DNA from: Clostridia bacterium
GTDB lineage: Bacteria; Bacillota; Clostridia; Oscillospirales; RGIG7773
DNA length: 17,355 bases
Assembly: GCA_017554835.1 (NCBI GenBank)
Contig: JAFZHO010000093.1
Location: forward strand, 1-17,355
Direction of reading: 5' to 3'
Shown here: one piece after another, positions 1-7,982 of the stretch
How the letters are laid out: each line of letters opens with the position of its first letter
How positions within the stretch are numbered: position 1 is the stretch's first letter
Position numbers and translations under genes: made by a program
Notes under the pieces: model-generated
Database searches by the model: none
What the model was told of the DNA's origin: nothing
The model's input: the letters and a program-made list of their open reading frames with translations, nothing else

Positions 1-1178
1 ATATTGATGAATTTACTATTAAACTTATGACGGGATTTTGCGGGATTTTAGTTGATGGGTTTGATAAAGGGGCTTTGACGGGGCTTCATAAAATATCCCA
101 GAGAAGCGTTACGGAATCTGATACCACGGTTGTTGTGAGAGGGCCGAAGGATGGCTTCGTTGAAGTTCTTGCCACGAATATTTCTCTTGTGAGAAAGAGG
201 ATAAAATCAAGTGAACTTAAATTTGAGGTTGGCCTTGTTGGAAAAAAATCCAAAACAAATTATGCCCTTTGCTATATGGAAGATAAAATATCCCAAAAAG
301 TCTTAAAAGAAGTTAAAAAACGGCTCAACACTATTGAACTTGATTACATTATGGAATCGGGGTATATTGAACCCTATCTTGAAGATAATATTTATTCTAT
401 GTTTCCCACCGTTGGGGTTACGGATAGGCCCGACGTTTTATGCGGAAAAATTTCCGAGGGGCGTATTGGAATTATGGTTGATGGAACGCCGTTTTGTCTA
501 TACGTGCCTTATGTTTTTCCTGAGGTTTTGCAAAATCCCGAGGATTATTATCAAAGAATGTTTTACGGAACGGTTATAAGATGGGTGCGACTTGCGGCTC
601 TTTTTATATCTTTGTTTCTGCCTTCTTTTTACGTTGCTTTAACTACCTTTCATCAGGAGGCGCTTCCTCCCTCTATTTTATATAATATTGCAAAAAGTCA
701 GCAGACAACTCCTTTTCCCATTGTTCTTGAAGCGCTAATTATTCATTTTATATATGAGCTTTTGCGAGAGGCGGGGATAAGACTGCCAAAACCCGTGGGT
801 CAGGCAATCGGCATTGTTGGGGCTCTTGTTATAGGAGATGCGGCAGTATCGGCAGGAATTATGGGAGCACCTATGGTTATTGTGGTCGCGCTTACTGCTA
901 TTGCATCCTTTGCCGTTTCGGAGATTTATGAAACGGTTTTTATACTGAGATATATTTTTATTCTCGCTGCGGGATTTTGCGGATTTTATGGTATAATGCT
1001 TTGTTTATCCCTTGTTTTAATACATTTATGCTCGTTAAAAAGCTTTGGCGTGCCTTATTTATCTCCCATATCTCCTTTTGACAAAACTGCCCAGAGGGAT
1101 ATGTTTATCCGTTCTTCCTGGCCTTTTTTGAAGAAAACTATAAAAATTGAAAATATGAACGGCTCAAAGGAGGAATAA
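1..1178 (+). CDS. gerAA: Spore germination receptor subunit A, GerA family (5' end outside window)
   Basis: The reading frame is open to the left edge, so the first Met at position 27 is internal and the N-terminus is missing. About 391 codons are present, against roughly 480-530 for whole GerA-family proteins. Family hallmarks are visible: SVTESDTTVVVRGPKDGF, a TNISLVRKRI segment, ESGYIEPYLEDN, then VDGTPFCLYVPYVF and PEDYYQRMFYGT just before the membrane region. About five membrane segments follow, and the tail motif SLKSFGVPYLSP is typical. In the family, the A subunit sits in the spore inner membrane with the B and C subunits and takes part in nutrient sensing and ion release at germination. 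The stop lies one base before the next gene, so it is the first visible gene of a gerABC operon. Which paralog (gerA, gerK or another) cannot be told. Confidence 0.93.
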   Translation, partial: IDEFTIKLMTGFCGILVDGFDKGALTGLHKISQRSVTESDTTVVVRGPKDGFVEVLATNISLVRKRIKSSELKFEVGLVGKKSKTNYALCYMEDKISQKVLKEVKKRLNTIELDYIMESGYIEPYLEDNIYSMFPTVGVTDRPDVLCGKISEGRIGIMVDGTPFCLYVPYVFPEVLQNPEDYYQRMFYGTVIRWVRLAALFISLFLPSFYVALTTFHQEALPPSILYNIAKSQQTTPFPIVLEALIIHFIYELLREAGIRLPKPVGQAIGIVGALVIGDAAVSAGIMGAPMVIVVALTAIASFAVSEIYETVFILRYIFILAAGFCGFYGIMLCLSLVLIHLCSLKSFGVPYLSPISPFDKTAQRDMFIRSSWPFLKKTIKIENMNGSKEE

Positions 1179-1179
1179 C

Positions 1180-2220
1180 GTGATAAATAATAAAATATCG
1201 GAAAATCAATGTTTATTTCTTGTTTTTCTGATGAAATTTGTGACTTTGATTTTTAATATTACCCTTACGGAAGAAACAGGGGAGCTTGGGTTTATTCTTT
1301 TTGCTTTTGCTCTTGGTGGGGTTTTGAATTATTTAATTGTTCTGCCTTTTTTATTTATTATAAAAAAAGAAAGCTATATTGAAAATTTCCGAAATAAGAA
1401 GGGGCCTGGATTTATTTTTCTTATTCTTATTGGAATTATTTTTATAATGCGACTTGCAAGTTTTACTTCCTTTTATAATATTGGGGTATTTCCTGATTTT
1501 TCTACTACTTTTTTCGCAGTAACCTGCCTTTTAGTCTCCATCTATAATGCCAGAAAGGGAATAGAAGGAATTTCAAGAAGTTCCGTCATACTTCTGCCTC
1601 TCCTTGTTTTTTCGCTTTTTGTTATTTCTCTTCTGATTTTGGGTAACGGTATTGAAAATAGCTCTAAAATTGCCCTTTCTGATAATTTTCTTAAAGGAAC
1701 GCAAAATCAGATGATTTATACCTCTGCAACCTCTTTTGATGGTATATTTTTGTTTTTACTTGCTCCTTATATTGATAAAAGAGATAAAATCCATAAAAAA
1801 TATATTTTCTGGCTTTTGGGATACGTATTGTTTCTTGTTTTTATGACTTTTGCAATTTTATTAAGCTACGGAAAATATTCGGGAAATCTTAATTTCATCT
1901 ATTTTATTTCCGCGAGAAATACGGGACTTGGTACCTTTATCGAAAGATTTGAGGCAATTCACGTTGCTTTATGGGTTTTATGCGTTATTCCGTTTTTTTC
2001 GGCTATTATGGTTATGATGCAGGATATTATAAAAAATAAGGGAATTTTGAGTTTATTTATTATTGGGACAGTTTTTACTACCTTGAATTTTTTTCTCACC
2101 TTTAAATATACCTATCTTTATAATATTTTCATAAACAGAATTTTTAATATTATTATAGGGGCTTTGATTATAATTCTTCCTTATATTATTTTAATTTTTG
2201 GAAGGAGAAAAAGAAAATGA
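1180..2220 (+). CDS. gerAB: Spore germination receptor subunit B (GerAB family, APC-type transporter fold)
   Basis: This is a 346-residue, almost entirely hydrophobic protein with about ten membrane segments, close to the usual length of about 365 for GerAB proteins. Related proteins belong to the endospore germination branch of the amino acid/polyamine/organocation transporters and form the germinant-binding subunit. The start is GTG at 1180, chosen because a full AAAGGAGG ribosome site lies at 1166-1173, six bases upstream, and the previous stop ends at 1178. Its own stop overlaps the start of the next gene in an ATGA arrangement. Assignment rests on the membrane pattern and on its place between the GerA and GerC proteins, because sequence conservation in this subunit is low. 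Confidence 0.88.
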   Translation: MINNKISENQCLFLVFLMKFVTLIFNITLTEETGELGFILFAFALGGVLNYLIVLPFLFIIKKESYIENFRNKKGPGFIFLILIGIIFIMRLASFTSFYNIGVFPDFSTTFFAVTCLLVSIYNARKGIEGISRSSVILLPLLVFSLFVISLLILGNGIENSSKIALSDNFLKGTQNQMIYTSATSFDGIFLFLLAPYIDKRDKIHKKYIFWLLGYVLFLVFMTFAILLSYGKYSGNLNFIYFISARNTGLGTFIERFEAIHVALWVLCVIPFFSAIMVMMQDIIKNKGILSLFIIGTVFTTLNFFLTFKYTYLYNIFINRIFNIIIGALIIILPYIILIFGRRKRK

Positions 2221-3284
2221 AAAAAGGAATTTTTATAGTTCTTTTATGCTTTTTTATTTTGTCGGGGTGTAAAAGCAAGGCAGAGATAAAGGATTTATCC
2301 ATAGTTGACGCTCTCGGAATAGATATGGAAGAAGACGGAACGGTAAATCTTACTTTTCAATTTTATAAGGCGCCCTCGGGAGATGCGAAAGATGAGGGCA
2401 AGGTTGAGTATTATGAAGCATCGGGGGAAACGGTGAGAGATGCTCTTATAAATGCGGAAATTCTCGGAAATAAAAAAATATATATGTCCCATAATAATAT
2501 AATAATAGTGGGAGAAGAAACGGCCAGAATGGGTTTTTCCAAATTTACTGACGCTTTTGAAAGAAGCAGAGATATAAGGGAGAACGTTATTGTCGTTATC
2601 TCTGACGGCAAGGCATCAGAGGTTATGAAAACTGAAAAAGAATCAAACGAAGGCGGTCAGAACGAAAGTCTTAAAAAAATGATACTGAATTATAAGGATA
2701 ATACCAAGGCCTATAAGATAACTCTTCTTGAAATATGCGAAAATCTTAAAAACGAAAGCAGAGATTTTTTTGTTCCCATTATCAAAAAGGGAGATAGCAA
2801 AAAAATAAAAACGGAGGGAATCGCCCTTTTTAAAGAAGATAAAATGGTAGGAAAATTAAGCGAGGGGGAAAGTTTCGGTATAATATTTCTCAGGTCAAAG
2901 GGCACTCAGGGGATTGTTATCGTTGAAAATCCTTTAGGCCAGGAAGGAGAAATTTCCCTTGATTTTATAAAAACAAAAACCAAAATCAAAAAGGAAAATG
3001 ATAAAATCAAAATTCAGGTTCAAAGTAGCGGCAGGATATGGGAAACTACTGCGAATATTGATTTTACGGATATTAAGATTTTGGAAAAGTTAGAGGAAGA
3101 ATTTGAAAATAAAATAAAAGATATGATAAAAACGGCTATTGAAAAAGCAACGTTTTCTGCGGGAAGCGATATTCTCGGAGTGAAGGAAAAGCTTAATATA
3201 AATGATATTTCCAAAGCCGTTTTTGAATACGATATAAAAGTTAATATAGTCGGCTACGGTCTTATAGCTGATAAAGCAGCATAA
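2217..3284 (+). CDS. gerAC: Spore germination receptor lipoprotein subunit C, Ger(x)C family
   Basis: The 355-residue protein begins with a lipoprotein signal: a basic start, a hydrophobic stretch and the lipobox LSGC with Cys18 as the lipidation site. The mature part contains features seen in Ger(x)C proteins: IVDALGIDMEEDGTVNLTFQFY near the start, a KIYMSHNNIIIVGEETAR segment, and a charged C-terminal domain ending in a VNIVGYGLI segment. The family's role is as the membrane-anchored third subunit of the germinant receptor on the outer face of the spore inner membrane. The gene overlaps gerAB by four bases, implying translational coupling, with GGAAGGAGA just upstream of the ATG. A strong terminator starts within a few bases of the stop, so this is the last gene of the operon. 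Confidence 0.92.
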   Translation: MKKGIFIVLLCFFILSGCKSKAEIKDLSIVDALGIDMEEDGTVNLTFQFYKAPSGDAKDEGKVEYYEASGETVRDALINAEILGNKKIYMSHNNIIIVGEETARMGFSKFTDAFERSRDIRENVIVVISDGKASEVMKTEKESNEGGQNESLKKMILNYKDNTKAYKITLLEICENLKNESRDFFVPIIKKGDSKKIKTEGIALFKEDKMVGKLSEGESFGIIFLRSKGTQGIVIVENPLGQEGEISLDFIKTKTKIKKENDKIKIQVQSSGRIWETTANIDFTDIKILEKLEEEFENKIKDMIKTAIEKATFSAGSDILGVKEKLNINDISKAVFEYDIKVNIVGYGLIADKAA

Positions 3285-3286
3285 AA

Positions 3287-3320
3287 AAAGAAGTCAAACC
3301 CTAAAAGGTTTGACTTCTTT
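3287..3320. terminator. Intrinsic terminator after gerAC
   Basis: A perfect 14-bp stem (AAAGAAGTCAAACC at 3287-3300 pairing with 3307-3320) closes a six-base CTAAAA loop. The A-rich left arm and T-rich right arm make it look functional in either direction. It separates the germination operon from spoIIIA. Confidence 0.9.
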
Positions 3321-3368
3321 GTTCTAAGGTGGATAAGCTTTTCATATTATATAGAGAAGGTGAAAACT

Positions 3369-4262
3369 ATGGAAAAAGAAATTTTAGAATTGCTCCCATC
3401 TTGTATTAAAGAGATTATAAATAAAGAGGATTTTTCTAATATTCAGGAACTACGATTTCGGGTAAATTCTCCTATTTTTATTCTAAAAAAAGGGAAGGGA
3501 AAGTTCTTGCAGGAAGAATTTATTATTGGAAGAGACCTTCTTGATATGATTTTTAAACGATTTTGCGATTATTCTCCTTTTTCTTTTGAGGAGGAAATAC
3601 GAGAGGGCTTTATTACTCTCAAAGGAGGACATCGGGTGGGAATATGCGGCCACGCCATAACAGAAAAGGGAGTTATAAAAAATATAAAAGATATAAATTC
3701 TATCAATATCAGATTTTCGAGAGAGATAAAAAACTGCTCTGATGATATTTTTTTCAAAATAAAGAAAATGGGATTATCAAATTATCTTATCGCATCTGAG
3801 CCTTGCGGAGGAAAGACAACGGTTCTGAGAGACCTTATAAGAAGAATTTCTGAAGGAGAGTTAGGGGAATATTTCAGTATAAGCGTTATAGATGAAAAGG
3901 GAGAGCTTTGCGCTCTTTCAAAGGGAGTTTCTAAAAATAATATAGGATATTGCTGCGACGTTTTTGATATGTATCCAAAAAAAGAGGGAATTATAAAGGC
4001 ACTACGGTTTTTTTCGCCAAAGCTTATAGTTCTTGATGAAATCGCAACTTTGGAGGAAAGCGAAGAAATAATAAAAGGAATGAATGGTGGAGTGCCTTTT
4101 ATATCAACGGTTCACGCCAAAAATATGGATGAGCTTAGAAAAAGGCCTCAGATTAAGCTTCTTATTGATAGTGGGTGCATTGATGGGATATTTTTTCTAT
4201 CAGGGAGAGAAAACCCGGGGAGTTTAAAATCTTTTTACGGGAGGGATGATATATATGATTAA
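3369..4262 (+). CDS. spoIIIAA: Stage III sporulation protein AA, secretion-type ATPase
   Basis: SpoIIIAA is the cytoplasmic ATPase of the mother-cell SpoIIIA complex, related to type II/IV secretion ATPases, and is thought to power the channel to the forespore. The 297-residue product has a Walker A-like loop at about residues 143-150 (S-E-P-C-G-G-K-T, Lys149), a Walker B strand ending at Asp223-Glu224 (LIVLDE), and the downstream FISTVHA sensor-like segment. The first glycine of Walker A is replaced by Ser143, which is unusual. I place the start at ATG 3369. A GTG at 3360 is in frame but lies on top of the AGAAGG ribosome site at 3355-3360. It is the first gene of the spoIIIA operon and overlaps spoIIIAB. 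No clear sigma-E promoter is visible in the 48 bases between the upstream terminator and the start. Confidence 0.93.
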   Translation: MEKEILELLPSCIKEIINKEDFSNIQELRFRVNSPIFILKKGKGKFLQEEFIIGRDLLDMIFKRFCDYSPFSFEEEIREGFITLKGGHRVGICGHAITEKGVIKNIKDINSINIRFSREIKNCSDDIFFKIKKMGLSNYLIASEPCGGKTTVLRDLIRRISEGELGEYFSISVIDEKGELCALSKGVSKNNIGYCCDVFDMYPKKEGIIKALRFFSPKLIVLDEIATLEESEEIIKGMNGGVPFISTVHAKNMDELRKRPQIKLLIDSGCIDGIFFLSGRENPGSLKSFYGRDDIYD

Positions 4263-4734
4263 AGGGTTATTAATTATTTTTACTGCAGGGGCTGTTTGTT
4301 ATTTTGGGTTATTAAAAGTTTATAAAATGAATAAAAGATGCGCCGTCTTAAAAGAACTTTCGTCGGTTTTTTCCTATATAGCGGAATACGTGAATTTATA
4401 TAGAGTTTCCCAGCGAGAAGCTTTTGAAAAGGTTTCGAAAATGCCTTGTTATAAAGAACTTGATATTTTCTCAAAGGTTAATGGTAATGAAATAGATATT
4501 TCAAAAAGCAGTCTTAATGATTTTTTGACTGAGGAGGATTTTTCTTATATGCATTCTTTCTTCGAGGAATGCGAAAATTTTGATTTGGATACATATCTTA
4601 AAAACTGTAATAATTTATCGGTGGAATATCATAATCTTTATAAAAAGGCAAACGATGAAAAAATTGAGAAGGAAAAGCTTTATACTTCTCTTTCTATTTT
4701 GGGAGGACTTTTTGTTATAGTAGTTCTAATATAA
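4255..4734 (+). CDS. spoIIIAB: Stage III sporulation protein AB
   Basis: The 159-residue protein has a hydrophobic segment at each end (IKGLLIIFTAGAVCYFG at the start, LSILGGLFVIVVLI at the end) and a helical cytoplasmic middle. This is the layout of SpoIIIAB, a membrane protein related to the GspF platform of type II secretion that works with the SpoIIIAA ATPase. The usual length is about 170. The start is taken as ATG 4255 because GGGAGGG at 4239-4245 is nine bases upstream. The in-frame ATG at 4246 directly abuts that site. The gene begins inside the last codons of spoIIIAA, so translation is probably coupled. Confidence 0.88.
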   Translation: MIKGLLIIFTAGAVCYFGLLKVYKMNKRCAVLKELSSVFSYIAEYVNLYRVSQREAFEKVSKMPCYKELDIFSKVNGNEIDISKSSLNDFLTEEDFSYMHSFFEECENFDLDTYLKNCNNLSVEYHNLYKKANDEKIEKEKLYTSLSILGGLFVIVVLI

Positions 4735-4750
4735 AGGGTGTGGAATTTGA

Positions 4751-4945
4751 GTGGACGTTGATATGATTTTTAAAATTGCTGCTATCGGAATTATCGTGGC
4801 GGTATTAAATCAACTTTTAATAAGATCGGGGCGGGAGGATCAGGCCATGCTTACTACTCTTGCCGGGCTTATTGTTGTTCTTTTTATGGTTTTAAATCAG
4901 GTGAAAGAGCTTTTTGACCTTATTAAAAATCTTTTTGAATTATGA
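4751..4945 (+). CDS. spoIIIAC: Stage III sporulation protein AC
   Basis: This is a 64-residue protein with two membrane helices, the expected size for SpoIIIAC (65-70 residues). The opening V-D-V-D-M-I-F-K-I-A resembles the Bacillus subtilis start, which supports the GTG at 4751. An in-frame TGA immediately upstream rules out anything longer, and AAGGGTG at 4734-4740 can serve as ribosome site. SpoIIIAC is a small mother-cell membrane component required for the channel and for late forespore gene expression. Its stop overlaps the spoIIIAD start in ATGA form. Confidence 0.92.
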   Translation: MDVDMIFKIAAIGIIVAVLNQLLIRSGREDQAMLTTLAGLIVVLFMVLNQVKELFDLIKNLFEL

Positions 4946-5331
4946 TGGATATTATAAAAATCTGCGTGGTGGCGGTTTGCGGACTTTTTATTATTTCTTT
5001 ATTAAAAGAATATAAAAGCCCTCTCGCTATATGTCTCGTTATAGTTTTGGGCGGGATAATTTTATTTTATATACTTGACCCTTTTATCAAAATAATCGAT
5101 TTTATAAAAGAACTATCAGATAATGCATCTATTCCCTTTGACGAAATTAAAATCGCTATAAAATCTCTTGGAGTAGGGTATATCGTTCAGTTTTCCTCTG
5201 ATATATGCCGTGATTTCGGAGAAAGTGCCCTTGGTTCAAAGGTGGAACTTTGCGGCAAGATAGCAATTCTGATGCTTGCTATTCCTTTGTTTACAAAGAT
5301 TTTTGATAGCGTTATGGTGATGTTGGTATGA
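4942..5331 (+). CDS. spoIIIAD: Stage III sporulation protein AD
   Basis: The 129-residue membrane protein has about three or four hydrophobic segments and the conserved stretch around SIPFDEIKIAIKSLGVGYIVQFSSDICRD seen in SpoIIIAD proteins, with a short charged loop KLSDNA-like region (KELSDNA) before it. Length matches the family (about 130). It overlaps its neighbours by four bases on both sides. Together with SpoIIIAC and SpoIIIAE it is part of the membrane core of the SpoIIIA complex in the mother-cell membrane facing the forespore. Confidence 0.93.
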   Translation: MMDIIKICVVAVCGLFIISLLKEYKSPLAICLVIVLGGIILFYILDPFIKIIDFIKELSDNASIPFDEIKIAIKSLGVGYIVQFSSDICRDFGESALGSKVELCGKIAILMLAIPLFTKIFDSVMVMLV

Positions 5332-6401
5332 AAAAGAAGTTGATTTTTTTATTTGTTATTATTTTGATTATAAATTCGTCAAAAGTATTTGCCAAGGAAG
5401 AAATAAAAGATATTTATGATTTTATCCCAGAAAAGACATTAGATATTATTGAAGAAAGTAAGATAAATCTCGATATAGAAAATCTTAATATAGATTTTTT
5501 TGACGTAACGAAAACTATTCTTGATATAATGCAGGAAGTTTTAAAAAAGGATTTAAAACTATTTTCTCTAAATGTTGTTCTATGCATTTTATTTGCGGTT
5601 TTTTCTTTCGTTGGCCATAACGAAAATACGGAGAATATTCTTTCCCTTGTTATTGCGTGCTGCATACTTCTGAGCACTACACCCATTATTTTTGATTCAA
5701 TAAAAAATTGCCTTGAAAGTTTTGATAATATGGCAATATTCGTTAGAAATTCCGTGCCTATTTATACCTCGCTGATGATATCGGCAGGAGATTTGGGGAA
5801 GACTGCCGTGGTTTCAGGTGGACTTCTTATTATAACGGATTTTTTCGTTGGGGTATTTTCCTCATTTCTCGCTCCCATGGTAAGCGTTTTTGTTGCTCTT
5901 TCCGTCTCTGAGGTGGTTTTTAAAAATAATATTATTTCAGAAGTTTCTTCTTTTATTATGAAAAGCATAATGTTTTTATTCGGTGGAATCACAACTTTAT
6001 ATATGGGGATTTTTTCTATAAAAAACGTTATATCTCTTTCATCGGATACGTTAGCAAAAAAGGCAGTCAGATTCTCCCTTTCGGGATTTATTCCTATTGG
6101 AGGATCCATGGTTTCCGAAAGTATTGATACCTATTTTTCCTCTGCGGAGTTTTTAAAGTCCTCTGCGGGAATTGTTGCAGTAGTTTCAGTTACTATGACT
6201 CTTCTTGCCCCTTGCCTTGCCCTTATATCAAAAATCCTTATCTTAAGATTATCAAAAACCGTCTCGGATATATTGGGCAGTAAAGGAATCGCTTCGTTTT
6301 TGAAGGTTATATGTGACGGACTTTATGCAATGTTATCCATGCTTTTATGCGTGGGGTTTATGACGGTTTTTACTCTTGCAGTTATGATTAAAGGAGTGTA
6401 G
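5328..6401 (+). CDS. spoIIIAE: Stage III sporulation protein AE
   Basis: The 357-residue product begins with a cleavable-looking signal peptide (basic start, hydrophobic core, probable cut after V-F-A at residue 22), followed by an acidic stretch and then multiple membrane segments from about residue 75 to the end. SpoIIIAE proteins are polytopic and about 390 residues long in Bacillus, so this one is slightly short. Conserved-looking blocks include SVPIYTSLMISAG and a VRFSLSGFIPIGGSMVSES segment. It is the largest membrane component of the SpoIIIA channel complex. Its start overlaps spoIIIAD by four bases. Confidence 0.94.
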   Translation: MKKKLIFLFVIILIINSSKVFAKEEIKDIYDFIPEKTLDIIEESKINLDIENLNIDFFDVTKTILDIMQEVLKKDLKLFSLNVVLCILFAVFSFVGHNENTENILSLVIACCILLSTTPIIFDSIKNCLESFDNMAIFVRNSVPIYTSLMISAGDLGKTAVVSGGLLIITDFFVGVFSSFLAPMVSVFVALSVSEVVFKNNIISEVSSFIMKSIMFLFGGITTLYMGIFSIKNVISLSSDTLAKKAVRFSLSGFIPIGGSMVSESIDTYFSSAEFLKSSAGIVAVVSVTMTLLAPCLALISKILILRLSKTVSDILGSKGIASFLKVICDGLYAMLSMLLCVGFMTVFTLAVMIKGV

Positions 6402-6406
6402 AATTT

Positions 6407-6889
6407 TTGGATTATATAAAAAGTATGGCAGCTATGACGCTTGTTGTTATATTTATTATTGGGATATTGAAACTTATGATTCCGGGAGGAAATATGAAAA
6501 AGACGGTTTCTATGCTTATGTCCGTGCTTTTTGTTTTTCTTATTGTTTCGGTTTTTAAAAACGGGGAAAGAATTTTTGATATGGATATTTTTTCTGATGA
6601 GGTTTTAAGCGTTAACGTTAATGAGAATGATACGGAATTTAAAAAAGGGGTTACCGCATCCGTAATAGCTCAGGTGGAAAAATCCGTAAAAGAAGAAATC
6701 GAAAAAAAGACCAAACTGAGAAATATTAAGTTGGTTGTTACCCCTTTGTTTGAGGAAGAAAGGATTATTCTTCAAAGCGTAAAAATATATATAGGCGATA
6801 ATTTTGATAAAAATGAAATAATAAATATTGTTAACAGTGGTTTTGCAATAGAAAAAGAAAAGATAGAGGTTTATAAGACTAATGAATAA
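6407..6889 (+). CDS. spoIIIAF: Stage III sporulation protein AF
   Basis: Two N-terminal membrane segments (residues about 5-24 and 30-47) are followed by a soluble domain of about 100 residues. This is the SpoIIIAF layout, in which the soluble part adopts a ring-building fold in the space between mother cell and forespore. At 160 residues it is shorter than the Bacillus protein (about 200). The start is TTG at 6407, chosen because AAAGGAG ends at 6396 and no ATG comes before residue 7. It begins five bases after the spoIIIAE stop and overlaps spoIIIAG by eight bases. Confidence 0.88.
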   Translation: MDYIKSMAAMTLVVIFIIGILKLMIPGGNMKKTVSMLMSVLFVFLIVSVFKNGERIFDMDIFSDEVLSVNVNENDTEFKKGVTASVIAQVEKSVKEEIEKKTKLRNIKLVVTPLFEEERIILQSVKIYIGDNFDKNEIINIVNSGFAIEKEKIEVYKTNE

Positions 6890-7379
6890 CACAAAAATTA
6901 TGGATTTTTTAAGCGCAAAAATCAGTGGAAAAAATAAAAAGTATATAATTTTAGCCCTTGTGGTTTTGTGTTTTTTTATGATTATTATACCAACGGATAA
7001 GAAGGAAGAAACTATAACTCAGGTGCCAGAAAATGAGACACTTGATTATATAAAAAAGCTTGAAGAAAAAATAAAAATCCTTGTGGAAAGTATTGACGGT
7101 GCGGGAAATACAACCGTTTTTCTCAACTGTAAAAACGGGGAGGAAAGTAAATACGCCACCGAAAAAGATAAAGATTATGGCGAGAAAGTCATCGTTATAA
7201 GAAAGGAGGGAGGCGGGGAAACCCCAATTATCACAAAAAAAATCCAACCCGAAATCACAGGCGCCGTAATAATTTGCGACGGTGCAGAAAACAAAAAGGT
7301 TGAATATATGATTACTCAGGCGGTAAGTATTGCACTTGGAGTAAAGACAAATAATATAACCGTTTTAAAAAGGAGATAA
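6882..7379 (+). CDS. spoIIIAG: Stage III sporulation protein AG
   Basis: The 165-residue protein has one membrane helix at about residues 21-37, then a periplasm-like domain. A YIKKLEEKIKILVESIDGAGNTTVFL stretch at its start and a GAVIICDGAENKKVEYMITQAVSIALGVKTNNI stretch near its end are typical of SpoIIIAG and of the ring-building motif shared with secretion-system rings. SpoIIIAG forms the large ring of the channel in the intermembrane space. Bacillus SpoIIIAG is about 230 residues, so the version here is compact. It overlaps the end of spoIIIAF and is followed three bases later by spoIIIAH. Confidence 0.92.
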   Translation: MNNTKIMDFLSAKISGKNKKYIILALVVLCFFMIIIPTDKKEETITQVPENETLDYIKKLEEKIKILVESIDGAGNTTVFLNCKNGEESKYATEKDKDYGEKVIVIRKEGGGETPIITKKIQPEITGAVIICDGAENKKVEYMITQAVSIALGVKTNNITVLKRR

Positions 7380-7382
7380 ACT

Positions 7383-7910
7383 ATGAAACTTGGAAAAAAA
7401 CAAATCGTAATATTTTCCCTGCTACTTGTTATGGGAGTGGCAATCTATCTTAATATGACCTTTGATAACAATATAACCTTGCAAAATAAAGATAAGATTT
7501 TAGGAGAGGCAACCCTGGTTAATACGGGGGTTTCAACGGAGGAAACGGAAGAAATCAAAACTACTTCCTATTTTGACGAGGCAAAAATCACGCGACAAAA
7601 AAACAGAGATGAAGCAGTTGAACTTCTTAACGACATTATTGATAATGAAAAGGTAGATAGTCAGACAAAAGAAAAGGCCGTAATCGATATAACAAATATT
7701 GCAAATACAGTTGAAAAGGAAGGCAAAATCGAAAATCTTTTAAAAGCAAAGGGGTTTTCGGAGTGCGTTGCATTATGCAGTTCTGATGGGGTTTCCGTAA
7801 TGGTGGCTTCCGATGGTCTGGAGCCGAAGGAGGTTTCGCAGATAAAAGATATCGTCTTATCTGAAACAAATGTATCATCCTCCAATATAAAAATCATTGA
7901 AGTAAATTAG
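7383..7910 (+). CDS. spoIIIAH: Stage III sporulation protein AH
   Basis: The 175-residue product has one N-terminal membrane helix (residues about 7-24), an acidic linker, then a helical stretch beginning at EAKITRQKNRDEAVELL and a C-terminal ring-building domain with the sequence KGFSECVALCSSDGVSVMV. SpoIIIAH of the family is a YscJ/FliF-like protein that interlocks with forespore SpoIIQ (spoIIQ is not in this window) to bridge the two membranes. The usual length is about 200. AAAAGGAG lies just upstream of the ATG. It is the last spoIIIA gene. The accB and accC genes that follow it in Bacillus are absent here. Confidence 0.93.
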   Translation: MKLGKKQIVIFSLLLVMGVAIYLNMTFDNNITLQNKDKILGEATLVNTGVSTEETEEIKTTSYFDEAKITRQKNRDEAVELLNDIIDNEKVDSQTKEKAVIDITNIANTVEKEGKIENLLKAKGFSECVALCSSDGVSVMVASDGLEPKEVSQIKDIVLSETNVSSSNIKIIEVN

Positions 7911-7923
7911 GGGGTTTTAATTT

Positions 7924-7953
7924 TTGAAAAATATGATATAATATAAATATAAT
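7924..7953 (+). promoter_or_regulatory. Sigma-A-like promoter of the Asp23/Gls24 gene
   Basis: TTGAAA at 7924-7929 and TATAAT at 7948-7953 are separated by 18 bases. Further TATAAT copies overlap at 7937-7942 and 7953-7958. The site lies between spoIIIAH and the next gene, so that gene can be expressed in vegetative cells independently of the sporulation operon. Confidence 0.7.
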
Positions 7954-7982
7954 ATAATTATTGTTTTAATGGAGGAATACCA

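Noticed and set aside
3360..3368. GTG 3360 as the start of spoIIIAA
   Set aside because: It overlaps the only ribosome binding site. ATG 3369 has the correct spacing.
5762..6109. 115-codon open frame on the minus strand
   Set aside because: It lies inside spoIIIAE, has no plausible start context, and encodes nothing recognisable.
7924..7958. Repeated TATAAT motifs as a protein-binding repeat array
   Set aside because: They are overlapping AT-rich -10 look-alikes. One has a proper -35 partner, and no regular spacing or symmetry is present.
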